Shown: positions 34,791 through 42,389, numbered from the stretch's first letter. The stretch is 64,000 nt of DNA from UBA1444 sp964601085 (GCA_964601085.1 CAZRLN010000006.1:1-64000); one strand, 5' to 3'. The notes: generated by a model not told the origin, from the sequence alone. A program made the numbers and translations.

Positions 34791-35465
34791 GTGAGCCGTT
34801 TCATTGCAATATTGATGACCATCGTATTATCGCCGGCATTGCTGCTAGTCGCTCTGCTGATCAAGCTGGAGTCGCCGGGACCGGCCGTTTTCACCCAGAA
34901 GCGGGTGGGCCAGTTCGGTCGGCTGTTTACCATCTATAAGTTTCGGACGATGCAGATCGGTACGCCGGATTTGCCTTCGGACAAAGTCGGCGAGAATGAC
35001 CCCCGCTTCACGAAGAGCGGCAAGGTCCTGCGCCGTTTCTCCATCGACGAGTTCCCGCAGTTGTTCAATATCATCAAAGGGGAAATGGTGTTCATCGGAC
35101 CGCGACCGGCATTGCACAACCAACATGAGTTGAATGCGATGCGGCATATGCGGGGGATCGACTCCCTGAAACCGGGGATCACCGGCTGGGCCCAGGTGAA
35201 CGGCCGAGATTCGATCCCGCTGGAAACCAAAGTGGAACTGGACAAGTATTATTTGGATTTTCATGATTGGCAGCTGGATCTGAAGATTCTCTGGCTGACC
35301 TTTTTCAAGACGACTACCGGGGAAGGGCTGTACAATGCCCAACTGGCAGTGGACCGGAATCGGGCGTGGGCCCAGGAGGAGTCGTCATTAGACAATGAGA
35401 GTAGTGAACTGGCAGCTGTGAAGCCGCGTCCGTCGGAGAAAAAAGAGGTCAGCCGGTCCGCATAG
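34791..35465 (+). CDS. Short-type phosphoglycosyl transferase (bacterial sugar transferase)
   Basis: This protein of about 224 residues is a monotopic phosphoglycosyl transferase catalytic domain. It has one N-terminal re-entrant or membrane helix (FIAILMTIVLSPALLLVALLI), then SPGPAVFTQKRVGQFGRLFTIYKFRTMQ and the catalytic Asp-Glu in RRFSIDEFPQLFN. IGPRPAL and PGITGWAQVNGRDS follow. It lacks the multi-span N-terminal part seen in the 46152-47600 paralogue. It starts glycan synthesis by moving a phospho-sugar to undecaprenyl phosphate. The GTG at 34791 lies eight bases after GGAGG. It closes polysaccharide locus 1. Confidence 0.92.
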   Translation: MSRFIAILMTIVLSPALLLVALLIKLESPGPAVFTQKRVGQFGRLFTIYKFRTMQIGTPDLPSDKVGENDPRFTKSGKVLRRFSIDEFPQLFNIIKGEMVFIGPRPALHNQHELNAMRHMRGIDSLKPGITGWAQVNGRDSIPLETKVELDKYYLDFHDWQLDLKILWLTFFKTTTGEGLYNAQLAVDRNRAWAQEESSLDNESSELAAVKPRPSEKKEVSRSA

Positions 35466-35496
35466 TACCTTGCGCCGTTTCCCGCCGTCTGCAACA

Positions 35497-35572
35497 TTAT
35501 CCGCGTTGTGCAAATGATTATCCCGTTTGTCCATATACTTCTGATTATACAAATGGTATAAAAATGTATAAT
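35497..35572 (+). promoter_or_regulatory. Promoter with tandem TTATCC boxes 21 bp apart
   Basis: Two related 17-mers, ATTATCCGCGTTGTGCA and ATTATCCCGTTTGTCCA, start at 35496 and 35517, exactly 21 bases apart (two helical turns). A perfect TATAAT follows at 35567-35572. A very similar tandem arrangement precedes the promoter at 46128. The lack of a good -35 suggests activator dependence. Confidence 0.55.
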
Positions 35573-35604
35573 GGGATATTTGGATGCATACGGGGTGAAG
35601 CTGG

Positions 35605-36117
35605 GTGAGTTACGGGATTTGGGGATCTTTGGCGATCGTGGTTCTGTTGGGAATTTATGCGTTGATGCATTATCGCGGCCAGGATGCCGCCCAGCGGGGA
35701 ATCAGTTGCGATCACTCCGAAGACGCCGGCTTTTACGAGGATCTGGATCCGGAATCCCTGCCGCTCTATCAGGATGCGTTGAATGAAATTTTTTACTGGC
35801 TGGATGTGCAGCATTTCACAGCATCGACGATTCCGCGCGCCCAGCGCGGCCCGATCGAGGAGCTGCTGCGGGTGAGCGCGGGAAATCCCCGGCTGAATCC
35901 GAAGTATCTGCGGGTGATGCTGGCCCAGTTTTTGCAGACCGACTCCGGCGTGCGGCGACAGGGCGATCTGGCGGCGAACTGGGCGGAGACGGTGGTCGGC
36001 CTCGACCGGACCGGCGCCCGGAATGGCGCGATGCGTATCCCGTCGGCCTGGAAGGTGTATTTCAAAAACTCGCTGCAGGAAGAGCTGCAGCCGCAGACGG
36101 CGAACGCCAAAAACTGA
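35605..36117 (+). CDS. Small membrane-anchored protein, unrecognised
   Basis: The 170-residue protein has a single N-terminal membrane helix (WGSLAIVVLLGIYALMHY) and a soluble helical domain with FYWLDVQHFTAS, RAQRGPIEELLRV and LNPKYLRVMLAQFLQ. I cannot place it in a family. It starts at GTG 35605 after GGGGTGAAG. It has its own promoter with tandem TTATCC boxes shared with the WbaP gene promoter, so it may belong to the same regulon and assist surface-glycan assembly (inference). A hairpin after it is a probable terminator. Confidence 0.75.
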   Translation: MSYGIWGSLAIVVLLGIYALMHYRGQDAAQRGISCDHSEDAGFYEDLDPESLPLYQDALNEIFYWLDVQHFTASTIPRAQRGPIEELLRVSAGNPRLNPKYLRVMLAQFLQTDSGVRRQGDLAANWAETVVGLDRTGARNGAMRIPSAWKVYFKNSLQEELQPQTANAKN

Positions 36118-36128
36118 ACAGCAAATCA

Positions 36129-36174
36129 ATGCGCGCCCCCTGCCCGGTTTCGGCGGAAGACGCGCATTTCTTTT
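36129..36174. terminator. Probable terminator between convergent genes
   Basis: ATGCGCG (36129-36135) pairs with CGCGCAT (36161-36167), with a small inner GCC/GGC stem, and TTCTTTT follows. It lies between the convergent 35605 and 36509 genes. Confidence 0.45.
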
Positions 36175-36182
36175 GCAGGGGA

Positions 36183-36509
36183 CTAAAACCGGTACACGAA
36201 CTGGATCCGGGGCATCAGACCACCGAGAACGGTCGCCCCGAAGTCTTCTGCATCCCATCGGCCGCCTCGCCCGCGGTCGATGGTTTCTTTCAGGGCGCCT
36301 ACGGCGATGATGGCCAGTTGGCGTTGTATCCAGGGGACTTTCTGTTCCTTCAGCACTTCGTTGATGGCCAGGCCCATACCGAAATGAAACCATTTGTCGT
36401 GGCTGACGCCCAGGCTGTGGTCGGACCAGGTGGCCTCCACCGGGGCGGGCGGGGAGAGGCACAGGCACAGGAGCAGGACAATGATCGGGATCTGGAGTCG
36501 TTTGGCCAT
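36183..36509 (-). CDS. Small exported protein, YfiM/DUF2279-like
   Basis: This 108-residue minus-strand protein has a signal peptide (KRLQIPIIVLLLCLCLSPPAPVEA). The mature part contains DKWFHFGMGLAINEVLKEQ, GALKETIDRGRGGRWDAEDFGATVLGG and an aromatic C-terminus. The His-rich start, GALKE and the D-x-x-D-F-x-A-T-x-x-G motif recall the YfiM/DUF2279 group of small periplasmic or outer-membrane-associated proteins of unknown function. It is the only minus-strand gene after position 5110. No obvious promoter was seen beyond the shared 36510-36700 gap. Confidence 0.65.
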   Translation of the reverse strand: MAKRLQIPIIVLLLCLCLSPPAPVEATWSDHSLGVSHDKWFHFGMGLAINEVLKEQKVPWIQRQLAIIAVGALKETIDRGRGGRWDAEDFGATVLGGLMPRIQFVYRF

Positions 36510-36587
36510 ATTTCGTCAACTCCCTCGCGTCAGAGTTTTCTAACTTCACTTTATTGCAGAATCGGCGCGATTTCATTCGTTTCGGAG

Positions 36588-36593
36588 TATAAT
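36588..36593 (+). promoter_or_regulatory. -10 element of the outer-membrane protein gene
   Basis: A perfect TATAAT lies about 113 bases before the ATG at 36706. No matching -35 is present at the standard distance. A long leader with a hairpin follows. Confidence 0.4.
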
Positions 36594-36635
36594 ATAACCA
36601 GCGAAATGGGAAAGGTTTTTCAACGTTTTCGATAA

Positions 36636-36680
36636 CCGTCGTTCAAAAGGACCCTGACGGATCGCGCCAGGGCCCTTTTA
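36636..36680 (+). terminator. Leader hairpin pair resembling an attenuator
   Basis: A terminator-type stem (36649-36656 with 36668-36675, ending in TTTTATT) lies between the -10 and the coding region. CCGTC at 36636-36640 can instead pair with GACGG at 36656-36660, which would disturb that stem. The arrangement resembles the leader before the DUF1659 gene. On the minus strand the stem is even better paired, so it may also end transcripts coming from the right. Confidence 0.4.
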
Positions 36681-36705
36681 TTGGAACAGGGAAAGGGAGT
36701 TGGAC

Positions 36706-37911
36706 ATGGCCGGATTGTTGCGGGTGGGAATTTTGTGTCTGCTATTGCTGGGGTGGCCGGGGGCGGGACAGGCGGCGTCGGAGCCGCAGCCGTTCCTCGG
36801 CGCCTGGCGGGGAACCTGGGACTTAAGTGTGGGGGCGTTCCTGCGGGACCGGCGGGACGACAACGGGAACGACGGGGTGACGCTGCGCAACCTGCAATGG
36901 CGGGCGGATGTCGATCTGGCGCCGGGGCTGCGCTGGCACACGATCGTGCGGTCCAATTCCCAGCTGGACAGTCTGTCAAAGTGGGAGCCGATGTTCGAGG
37001 AGAATTATCTGGAGGCGTACCGGTTCCACCGCGACCGGGCCGGGGTATGGAGCGGCAGTCTGCGGCTGGGGCGGATGCGGTATCTGCATTTCCCGTATCC
37101 GGACACGATTGCGATCTTCGATACGGTGCCCTCGACCGGGGATCTGAAAGGGGGACCGTCCTTCGCCTACGGCGGGGCGATGCTGACGCTCGACTATGCC
37201 CACCGCAGCGGCCTGGGCGCGCACCTGACCGGCATCGACTGGGGGTTCGGCCGGACCGGCGGCTTCAAGATGCTGGAGAATTATCTGTATTACCGCCGGG
37301 ACTTCGGCGCGGTCCATTTCGAGGGGCGCTACGGCGGTCTGCTGACGCGGGTGCAGCCGCTCGGCAACCAGGCGACGGGCTACAATCTGTTCATCGGGAC
37401 GAAGTGGAAGGGCTACCAGGCCGGACTGCTGTTCGAGAAGCTCCAGGGCCAGCCGATGTTCACCGGGGTGATGCTCAGCTTCACGCCGACGGCGGTGACC
37501 CGGGCGCTGGGTACGGTGGCGTTTGACTGGGACCGGCGGCCGAACGGGTTTGCGGTGCAGTTGCCGCTCTTGTCCGGCCGGTTCGGCGGCATTCGTAAAG
37601 ATGTGCCGCCGGGCGGCGTGCTGGTCGGCGAGGTGGTGGCCGAGCGGCTGCGGACATACTGTGCGAACGGCCAGGTGCGCAACTATTACGAGCACCGGCT
37701 GTCGGCCTGGGGTGAGACGGGCGGTGCGGACCTGGTGGTCGTGATGAGGGAGAAGCCGTGGTATTTGCAGGCGGAGGCGGTGGTGAGTCCGCATTCGTTC
37801 GCGGTCGGCTTCGAAACGTGGGACAGGGACCGGACCGGTCCGGCACAGATCAGCCAGACGGTGAGTTACCGGTTTTACCGGCTGCCGCGGGAGAGCAAGG
37901 CGGGAAAATGA
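36706..37911 (+). CDS. Outer-membrane beta-barrel-like protein
   Basis: This exported protein of 401 residues has a signal peptide (MAGLLRVGILCLLLLGWPGAGQAAS). The mature part is rich in alternating aromatic and polar strands (WDLSVGAFLRDRR, HFEGRYGGLLTRV, GYNLFIGTKWKGYQAGLLFEKL, FAVGFETWDRD) and ends with QTVSYRFYRLPRESKAGK. The pattern is that of a porin-like barrel and supports a diderm cell, although the last residue is not aromatic. The ATG at 36706 follows GGGAAAGGGAG. A diverged copy of its last 15 codons lies at 39723-39774, beyond an inserted two-gene module. Its natural terminator is also out there. Confidence 0.72.
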   Translation: MAGLLRVGILCLLLLGWPGAGQAASEPQPFLGAWRGTWDLSVGAFLRDRRDDNGNDGVTLRNLQWRADVDLAPGLRWHTIVRSNSQLDSLSKWEPMFEENYLEAYRFHRDRAGVWSGSLRLGRMRYLHFPYPDTIAIFDTVPSTGDLKGGPSFAYGGAMLTLDYAHRSGLGAHLTGIDWGFGRTGGFKMLENYLYYRRDFGAVHFEGRYGGLLTRVQPLGNQATGYNLFIGTKWKGYQAGLLFEKLQGQPMFTGVMLSFTPTAVTRALGTVAFDWDRRPNGFAVQLPLLSGRFGGIRKDVPPGGVLVGEVVAERLRTYCANGQVRNYYEHRLSAWGETGGADLVVVMREKPWYLQAEAVVSPHSFAVGFETWDRDRTGPAQISQTVSYRFYRLPRESKAGK

Positions 37912-37917
37912 ACAACG
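37866..37917 (+). repeat. 3'-end duplication, copy A (tail of the beta-barrel gene)
   Basis: About 52 bases covering the last codons, stop and first bases after the stop match 39723-39774 with only a few differences. The differences inside the shared YRFYRLPRESKAGK codons are all synonymous. Confidence 0.85.
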
Positions 37918-37927
37918 CTTTTCCGCA

Positions 37928-37988
37928 TATAACATTTTAAATTGCAATATAACAAAAGCGATGTTATAATGCGAGTATAAATGTTATA
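37928..37988 (+). promoter_or_regulatory. Promoter and nested inverted-repeat operator of the first toxin-antitoxin-like operon
   Basis: TTGCAA (37942-37947) and TATAAT (37965-37970) have a 17-bp spacing. An inner inverted repeat (TATAACA 37948-37954, TGTTATA 37962-37968) fills the spacer and overlaps the -10. An outer perfect one (TATAACATTT 37928-37937, AAATGTTATA 37979-37988) flanks the promoter. Four half-sites suggest autorepression by the winged-helix protein encoded at 37998. Confidence 0.7.
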
Positions 37989-37997
37989 AGGTGGCTT

Positions 37998-38963
37998 ATG
38001 GAAAATTTAATGAACTATCTCCATGATGTAATTGATGAAAACATTACTCTGAAACCTTTTTCGGCAGAAGAGCGCCTGCCGTTCTTTTTGCGGGAACTGT
38101 ACCAATTTAAAAGCGTTGAGGTCAGTGGGAAGACTTGTGTTCTGCTCTTCTTAATTGCGGGGATGATCGAACCTTCCAAAATTCAAAAACATTTTACGGC
38201 ATTGTCAAAATATACGAACGCGCATCCAGTCCTAGTCTTATCAAAAATTAGATCGCCACAACGAAAAAGACTATTGGAAAACCGGATTGCATTCATTGTT
38301 CCGGGAACACAATTATATCTTCCCTTTGTCAGCCTGGATTTTCGCGAACAGTATCCTTCGGCAATTGAGGGAAATGCTATGTTTACAGCGATAACACAGG
38401 CAGTGTATGTTTTTCTGTTTTACCGGGGAAGACAATTTTGGGGCGTTTTGGATATCGCAAAAAAAATTAATGTTACGGCGATGTCTGTTAGCCGTGCGTT
38501 ACGATGTTTGGAAACGGTGGGGGTTGTAAAAAAGTTTGGCGCCACTACCAGAGTAAAATACCAGAGAATCGATAAAGAAGATTATTACAGCAAGGCGGAG
38601 CGGTATCTTTCCACGCCGGTTTCAAAAGTGGTGTATGTTGAAGAAAAGAATTTGCCGCCGATAAATTTTTTGGCGGGCGAAGAGGCACTGGCCGGGAAAA
38701 CCATGTTGAGCCATCCGGCCAGGAAGACATTTGCCGTCGACAAAATCAGCTTCAGAAGCATTCCAAAAGAGAACATAATGCAAGAATGCGGCGAGGAAGA
38801 TCATTGTGTTCGGTTAGAGGTTTGGAAGTATGATCCAGGCCTTTTCGCGACGAATGGGTTTGTCGATGAACTTTCCCTTCTTCTGTCATTCAAAGAGACC
38901 CAGGATGAGCGCATTGGCATTGAAATCGAAAGATTGCTGGGAGAACTTCTATGCGAGGATTAG
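37998..38963 (+). CDS. Winged-helix regulator, putative antitoxin of a nucleotidyltransferase pair
   Basis: The 321-residue protein carries a MarR-like winged helix in the middle (FWGVLDIAKKINVTAMSVSRALRCLETVGVVKKFG, about residues 150-185). It is flanked by unrecognised N- and C-terminal domains. Its gene overlaps the nucleotidyltransferase gene by 13 bases. The arrangement is that of type IV (AbiE-like) toxin-antitoxin systems, but the sequence is not the usual AbiEi type found at 39872. The upstream operator with four TGTTATA half-sites fits autoregulation. Composition is more AT-rich than that of the neighbouring GC-rich genes, which fits recent transfer. Confidence 0.65.
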   Translation: MENLMNYLHDVIDENITLKPFSAEERLPFFLRELYQFKSVEVSGKTCVLLFLIAGMIEPSKIQKHFTALSKYTNAHPVLVLSKIRSPQRKRLLENRIAFIVPGTQLYLPFVSLDFREQYPSAIEGNAMFTAITQAVYVFLFYRGRQFWGVLDIAKKINVTAMSVSRALRCLETVGVVKKFGATTRVKYQRIDKEDYYSKAERYLSTPVSKVVYVEEKNLPPINFLAGEEALAGKTMLSHPARKTFAVDKISFRSIPKENIMQECGEEDHCVRLEVWKYDPGLFATNGFVDELSLLLSFKETQDERIGIEIERLLGELLCED

Positions 38964-39703
38964 CAAAGTTTAAGGAATATTTCGGCGAATACAGCGAAAA
39001 CTATATTTTGATCGGCGGTACTGCCTGCGCCATAATTTTGAATGAAAGCGGCGTAGATTTCCGAGTTACGAAAGACTTTGATATCGTTATTATTGCCGAA
39101 AATTTGCATGAAGAGTTCGCAAGACGGATGTGGGAATTCATAAAAAGCGGAAATTACGGGCAGCGAGAAAAATCGGCGAACAAAAATGAACTGTACCGTT
39201 TTTTAAAACCCGTGAACAGTGACTTTCCCTATATGATCGAGATTTTTTCCCGGAAACCTTCTGGTTATGATTTAGCTGAAGGTTCTCATTTGACGCCGAT
39301 TCATGTCGCGGATGAAATTTCGAGTTTGTCGGCGATTTTGTTGGATGATGAGTATTACAACTTTATGCTTGCCGGCAAGAAAATCGTTGACGGTGTTTCT
39401 CTACTCGATGAATATCACTTGATTCCGTTGAAGGCAAAAGCATGGGGTGAGCTGACCCAGAGGCGCATGAACGGCGAAAGCGGACTATCTAAACATGTTA
39501 AGAAACATAGAAATGATATTGTGCAGATATTCAGCATTGTGGATCCGAATCGAAAAATATCGTTGCATGGGCGCGTCCGGCGTGATATGGAGATTTTCCT
39601 GGCTGCCTTGAAAAATGAAGACATCGATTTTAAAAGCCTTGGGCTGGGGAGTCTGGATTTAGCCTTTGTCTGTAAGCAGCTGGATGCGATTTATCTTTCA
39701 TGA
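38951..39703 (+). CDS. Nucleotidyltransferase-fold protein, putative AbiEii-like toxin
   Basis: The 250-residue protein has the minimal nucleotidyltransferase signature: IGGTACAI at about 21-28 and the metal-binding KDFDIVI with D42 and D44. A helical C-terminal region follows. It resembles AbiEii/MenT-type toxins, which modify tRNA or other targets with nucleotides. It is coupled to the winged-helix gene by a 13-base overlap. The pair forms the cargo between the two copies of the beta-barrel gene tail. Confidence 0.68.
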   Translation: MRGLAKFKEYFGEYSENYILIGGTACAIILNESGVDFRVTKDFDIVIIAENLHEEFARRMWEFIKSGNYGQREKSANKNELYRFLKPVNSDFPYMIEIFSRKPSGYDLAEGSHLTPIHVADEISSLSAILLDDEYYNFMLAGKKIVDGVSLLDEYHLIPLKAKAWGELTQRRMNGESGLSKHVKKHRNDIVQIFSIVDPNRKISLHGRVRRDMEIFLAALKNEDIDFKSLGLGSLDLAFVCKQLDAIYLS

Positions 39704-39722
39704 GTATGAGCTGGATAACTGC

Positions 39723-39774
39723 GTACCGCTTCTACCGGCTGCCGCGGGAAAGCAAGGCGGGGAAATGAACAACG
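39723..39774 (+). repeat. 3'-end duplication, copy B (displaced tail of the beta-barrel gene)
   Basis: It reads AYRFYRLPRESKAGK and stop, in place of SYRFYRLPRESKAGK in copy A. It differs by synonymous third-position changes and is followed at once by the strong terminator that copy A lacks. It is a gene fragment without a start. Confidence 0.85.
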
Positions 39775-39775
39775 A

Positions 39776-39806
39776 GCGGCCCGACTCCCCATCGGGCCGC
39801 TTTTTT
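39776..39806 (+). terminator. Strong intrinsic terminator
   Basis: A 9-bp stem (GCGGCCCGA at 39776-39784, TCGGGCCGC at 39792-39800) is followed by six T. It lies directly after the displaced gene tail and was probably the original terminator of the beta-barrel gene. Confidence 0.92.
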
Positions 39807-39808
39807 GT

Positions 39809-39839
39809 ATAGTATGTCGGCAGGATTCCGACATACTAT
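39809..39839. promoter_or_regulatory. 12-bp inverted repeat, probable AbiEi operator
   Basis: ATAGTATGTCGG (39809-39820) and CCGACATACTAT (39828-39839) are perfectly complementary around a 7-base spacer, just upstream of the abiEi start. Known AbiEi proteins repress their operon through inverted repeats in the promoter. Confidence 0.65.
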
Positions 39840-39871
39840 GTCGAAATAATGCGTTGGCTGAAAGCGGGGTG

Positions 39872-40528
39872 ATGCGAGTGGGCGAAGAAGTCCGGCGGCG
39901 GATACAGGCCGAGGAATTTGATTACCAGAGTCTCCTGGATAGTCTGAAGGAGTATTCGCGGCCCCGGGACAAGATTACCGGCTTGCTTCGCCGCGGGGAG
40001 ATCATTCGCGTTAAGAAAGGATTGTACATCTTTGGCGACAAATATCGCCGCCGCCCGTATGCGCGCGAGGTGCTGGCGAATTTGATGTATGGGCCGTCCT
40101 ATATTTCGCTGGAATATGCGCTGCATTATCACGGACTGATTCCGGAGCGGGTTGAGGCCGTGACTTCGGTCGCGTTGGGCCGGAGCCGGCGGTTTGCGAC
40201 TCCGGTGGGGCTGTTTACCTATTGGGGAATTGCCCGGGAATCTTTTTGGCTCGGCATGGACCAGTATGCAACCGAAAGTGGCCAGTTTTTTCTGATGGCC
40301 GGCCCGGAAAAGGCGTTGTGCGATAAAATCCAGCAGGATCGGGGAGCGACCAGCGGCGCGCTGCCGGATTTGCAGGAGTATCTGGCGGGCCAGCTCCGGA
40401 TCGATGTTGATTTGTTGGCGGACTTGGATCCGGATCGGATCGAGGGGATCGCGGCGGGCTATCATTCGCGCAAGCTGCAGGGGCTGGCGTTGTGGATTCG
40501 GCAGTTGCGACGGGAGCGAGCGGGGTGA
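39872..40528 (+). CDS. abiEi: AbiEi-type antitoxin/transcriptional regulator
   Basis: This 218-residue protein has the AbiEi N-terminal winged helix (DYQSLLDSLKEYSRPRDKITGLLRRGEIIRVKKGLYIFG), followed by ANLMYGPSYISLEYALHYHGLIPE and GPEKALCDKI. All are hallmarks of the family. It counteracts the AbiEii nucleotidyltransferase and represses the operon. The start may be ATG 39872 or GTG 39878. TTG 39854 is less likely. It overlaps the toxin gene (TGATG). An inverted repeat upstream is the likely operator. Confidence 0.88.
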   Translation: MRVGEEVRRRIQAEEFDYQSLLDSLKEYSRPRDKITGLLRRGEIIRVKKGLYIFGDKYRRRPYAREVLANLMYGPSYISLEYALHYHGLIPERVEAVTSVALGRSRRFATPVGLFTYWGIARESFWLGMDQYATESGQFFLMAGPEKALCDKIQQDRGATSGALPDLQEYLAGQLRIDVDLLADLDPDRIEGIAAGYHSRKLQGLALWIRQLRRERAG

Positions 40529-41400
40529 TGGGGATGAATGACGCGATCCGGCGAATGTTGGACCGGTATGAGCGAAACACAACGGAGGATTCGGTGCGGG
40601 CGCTGCGGGAGATATTGCAGGAGATCGCCCTCCTCGGCTTATGGCGGAGCAAGTTTTTCGATAAGGCGGCATTTTATGGCGGGACCGCCCTGCGCCTGCT
40701 GTATGGGCTGGACCGGTTTTCGGCGGATTTGGATTTTTCGCTGCTCGCGCCAACGCCGACTTTCGAACTGGCCCGATACGGCGAGTCTCTCAGGGATGAA
40801 CTGGCCGCATTTGGCTTTGATGTGCGGTTTGAAGCCAGGCAGGTTCGGACGGAACGGGCGGTTCAGTCGGCGTTTCTCAAAGCGGATACCTGGCAGCAGA
40901 TGTTGGTGATCGATTCCAGCGATTCCGCGTTGCTGGATTTGCCGCGAGGACAGGTTCTCAAGATCAAGTTGGAGGTGGACACAAATCCACCGGCGGGTTT
41001 TGACACGGAAGTGCGGTATCTGCTGCAGCCGGTGCCTTTTCCGGTCCGGGTGTACACCTTGCCTGATCTGTTCGCCGGCAAGATGCACGCCGTCCTGTGC
41101 CGGCGCTGGAAAGACCGTGTGAAAGGCCGCGACTGGTATGATCTGGTGTGGTATGTGACCCATCATCCCCTGCTGCATCTGGAACATCTCGAGCAGCGGA
41201 TGCGTCAGAGCGGCCATTGGCAGGAGAAGGGGCCGTTGACGGAGGCGGCGTTCTTTCGCCTGCTGGCGGAGGCGATCGACCGGCTGGATGTCGATCTGGC
41301 GCGCAAAGAGGTCGAGGTCTTTGTGCGGGAGCCGGGCAACCTTGCTGTCTGGTCCCGTGATTTCTTTCACGATGTTGTGCGCCGGATCCGTTTGGCGTAA
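40528..41400 (+). CDS. abiEii: AbiEii-type nucleotidyltransferase toxin
   Basis: This 290-residue protein has AFYGGTALRLLYGLDRFSADLDFSLL, with the GGTALR motif at about 51-56 and the catalytic D67 and D69. LFAGKMHAVLCRRWKDRVKGRDWYDLVWY, the conserved second half of the AbiEii/AbiGii family, follows. Such toxins are GTP-dependent nucleotidyltransferases giving phage exclusion and stabilising DNA. This pair is complete and GC-rich like the host, unlike the first pair. Confidence 0.9.
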   Translation: MGMNDAIRRMLDRYERNTTEDSVRALREILQEIALLGLWRSKFFDKAAFYGGTALRLLYGLDRFSADLDFSLLAPTPTFELARYGESLRDELAAFGFDVRFEARQVRTERAVQSAFLKADTWQQMLVIDSSDSALLDLPRGQVLKIKLEVDTNPPAGFDTEVRYLLQPVPFPVRVYTLPDLFAGKMHAVLCRRWKDRVKGRDWYDLVWYVTHHPLLHLEHLEQRMRQSGHWQEKGPLTEAAFFRLLAEAIDRLDVDLARKEVEVFVREPGNLAVWSRDFFHDVVRRIRLA

Positions 41401-41414
41401 GGGGAGGATGCGGG

Positions 41415-42296
41415 ATGGGCAGTTGGGTAAAGTTGCTCGGGATCGGTGCGAACCGGGAGCCGGATGTGCGGGAGTTGGCGCCGGCGGCGGCCGGCAGTGC
41501 GGTACGGGATGTGCCGGTGGACGCGATCCACACGAACCCGTTCCAGCCGCGGCGCTGGTTCCGGGAGGAGGCGCTGGTCGAGCTGGCGGCGTCGGTGCGG
41601 GAGTATGGCGTGCTGCAGCCCCTGCTGGTCCGGCGGGATGAGCACGGCGGCTATGAGCTGATCGCCGGCGAGCGGCGGCTGCGGGCGTCACGGCTGGCGG
41701 GGCGGGCGACGGCGCCGGTGATCGTGGTGGAGATGAGCGATCAGGAGGTGGCGGAGGTCGGCCTGATCGAGAACCTGCAGCGGGAGGATCTGCACTTCCT
41801 GGAGGAGGCGGAGTCGTTCAAGCAGCTGCTGGGCTTTTTCGGCCTGACGGCGGAGAAGCTGGCCGAGCGCCTCGGCAAGAGCGCATCCTCGGTGTCGGGG
41901 CGGCTGCGGCTGCTCAAGCTGGAGCCGGCGGTGCGGGACGCCGTGGTGCGGTCCGGCATCAGCGAAAAGCATGCGCAGGCGCTGCTGAAACTGGGGGATG
42001 CGGCGGCGCAGCTGGCGGCGATCCAGCGGATCGGCGAGGCGAGCCTGACGGCCCGGGAGACCGAGCAGTGGGTGAATTTGACGCTGGCCGACGCGGCGGG
42101 GCGGGCGAAGGTGAAGCCGGCGACGGCGGAGAAGGCGCTGGCGAGCGTGCGGGATGTGCGGATGGTGCTGAATGTCCTGCGGCACATGACCAGCGATCTG
42201 AAGCGTGAAGGGGTAAAGGTGCAGATGAACCAGCGTCAGGAGGACGGGTTTCTGAAGCTGGAGCTGCTGATTCCGCTGAAGCAGCCGAAGCAGTGA
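41415..42296 (+). CDS. noc: Noc, ParB-family nucleoid occlusion protein
   Basis: This 293-residue ParB-fold protein has an N-terminal amphipathic segment MGSWVKLLGIG, like the membrane-targeting helix of Noc. The CTP-binding motifs are present (NPFQPRRWF, GERRLRAS, ENLQREDLHFLEEA), with a helix-turn-helix around GKSASSVSGRLRLLKL. The C-terminal dimer domain ends LELLIPLKQPKQ, comparable to Noc's IRIP end. There is no parA beside it, again as for noc. Two exact Noc-binding palindromes lie in the window. It would couple septum placement to nucleoid position. GGGAGG precedes the ATG. Its last bases are duplicated at 44261-44287 beyond an ATPase gene. Confidence 0.85.
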   Translation: MGSWVKLLGIGANREPDVRELAPAAAGSAVRDVPVDAIHTNPFQPRRWFREEALVELAASVREYGVLQPLLVRRDEHGGYELIAGERRLRASRLAGRATAPVIVVEMSDQEVAEVGLIENLQREDLHFLEEAESFKQLLGFFGLTAEKLAERLGKSASSVSGRLRLLKLEPAVRDAVVRSGISEKHAQALLKLGDAAAQLAAIQRIGEASLTARETEQWVNLTLADAAGRAKVKPATAEKALASVRDVRMVLNVLRHMTSDLKREGVKVQMNQRQEDGFLKLELLIPLKQPKQ

Positions 42297-42310
42297 CCGG
42301 CAGGATTTTT
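42284..42310 (+). repeat. 27-bp direct repeat, copy A (end of noc and downstream bases)
   Basis: The 27 bases from the last noc codons through the T-run after the stop are identical to 44261-44287. They flank a module of about 1.95 kb. Confidence 0.88.
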
Positions 42311-42331
42311 CCCATAGTTACCACGGGGAAC

Positions 42332-42360
42332 TTGTATTGTTCCACATCACATAATATAAT
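42332..42360 (+). promoter_or_regulatory. Sigma-A promoter of the ATPase gene
   Basis: TTGTAT (42332-42337) and TATAAT (42355-42360) have a 17-bp spacing. They lie inside the inserted module, immediately after repeat copy A. Confidence 0.7.
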
Positions 42361-42373
42361 TAAGTCGAAATTG

Positions 42374-42389
42374 TGTGATTAAAATCACG
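42374..42389. promoter_or_regulatory. CRP/FNR-like palindrome downstream of the promoter
   Basis: TGTGATTAAAATCACG is a near-perfect match to the TGTGA-N6-TCACA pattern used by CRP/FNR-family regulators. Being downstream of the -10, it would act as a repression site. An autorepressor site is equally possible. Confidence 0.4.

Noticed and set aside
40231..40244. Degenerate Noc-site-like sequence (ATTGCCCGGGAATC)
   Set aside because: Three of 14 positions differ from the consensus and it lies inside abiEi, so it was not counted with the two exact sites.
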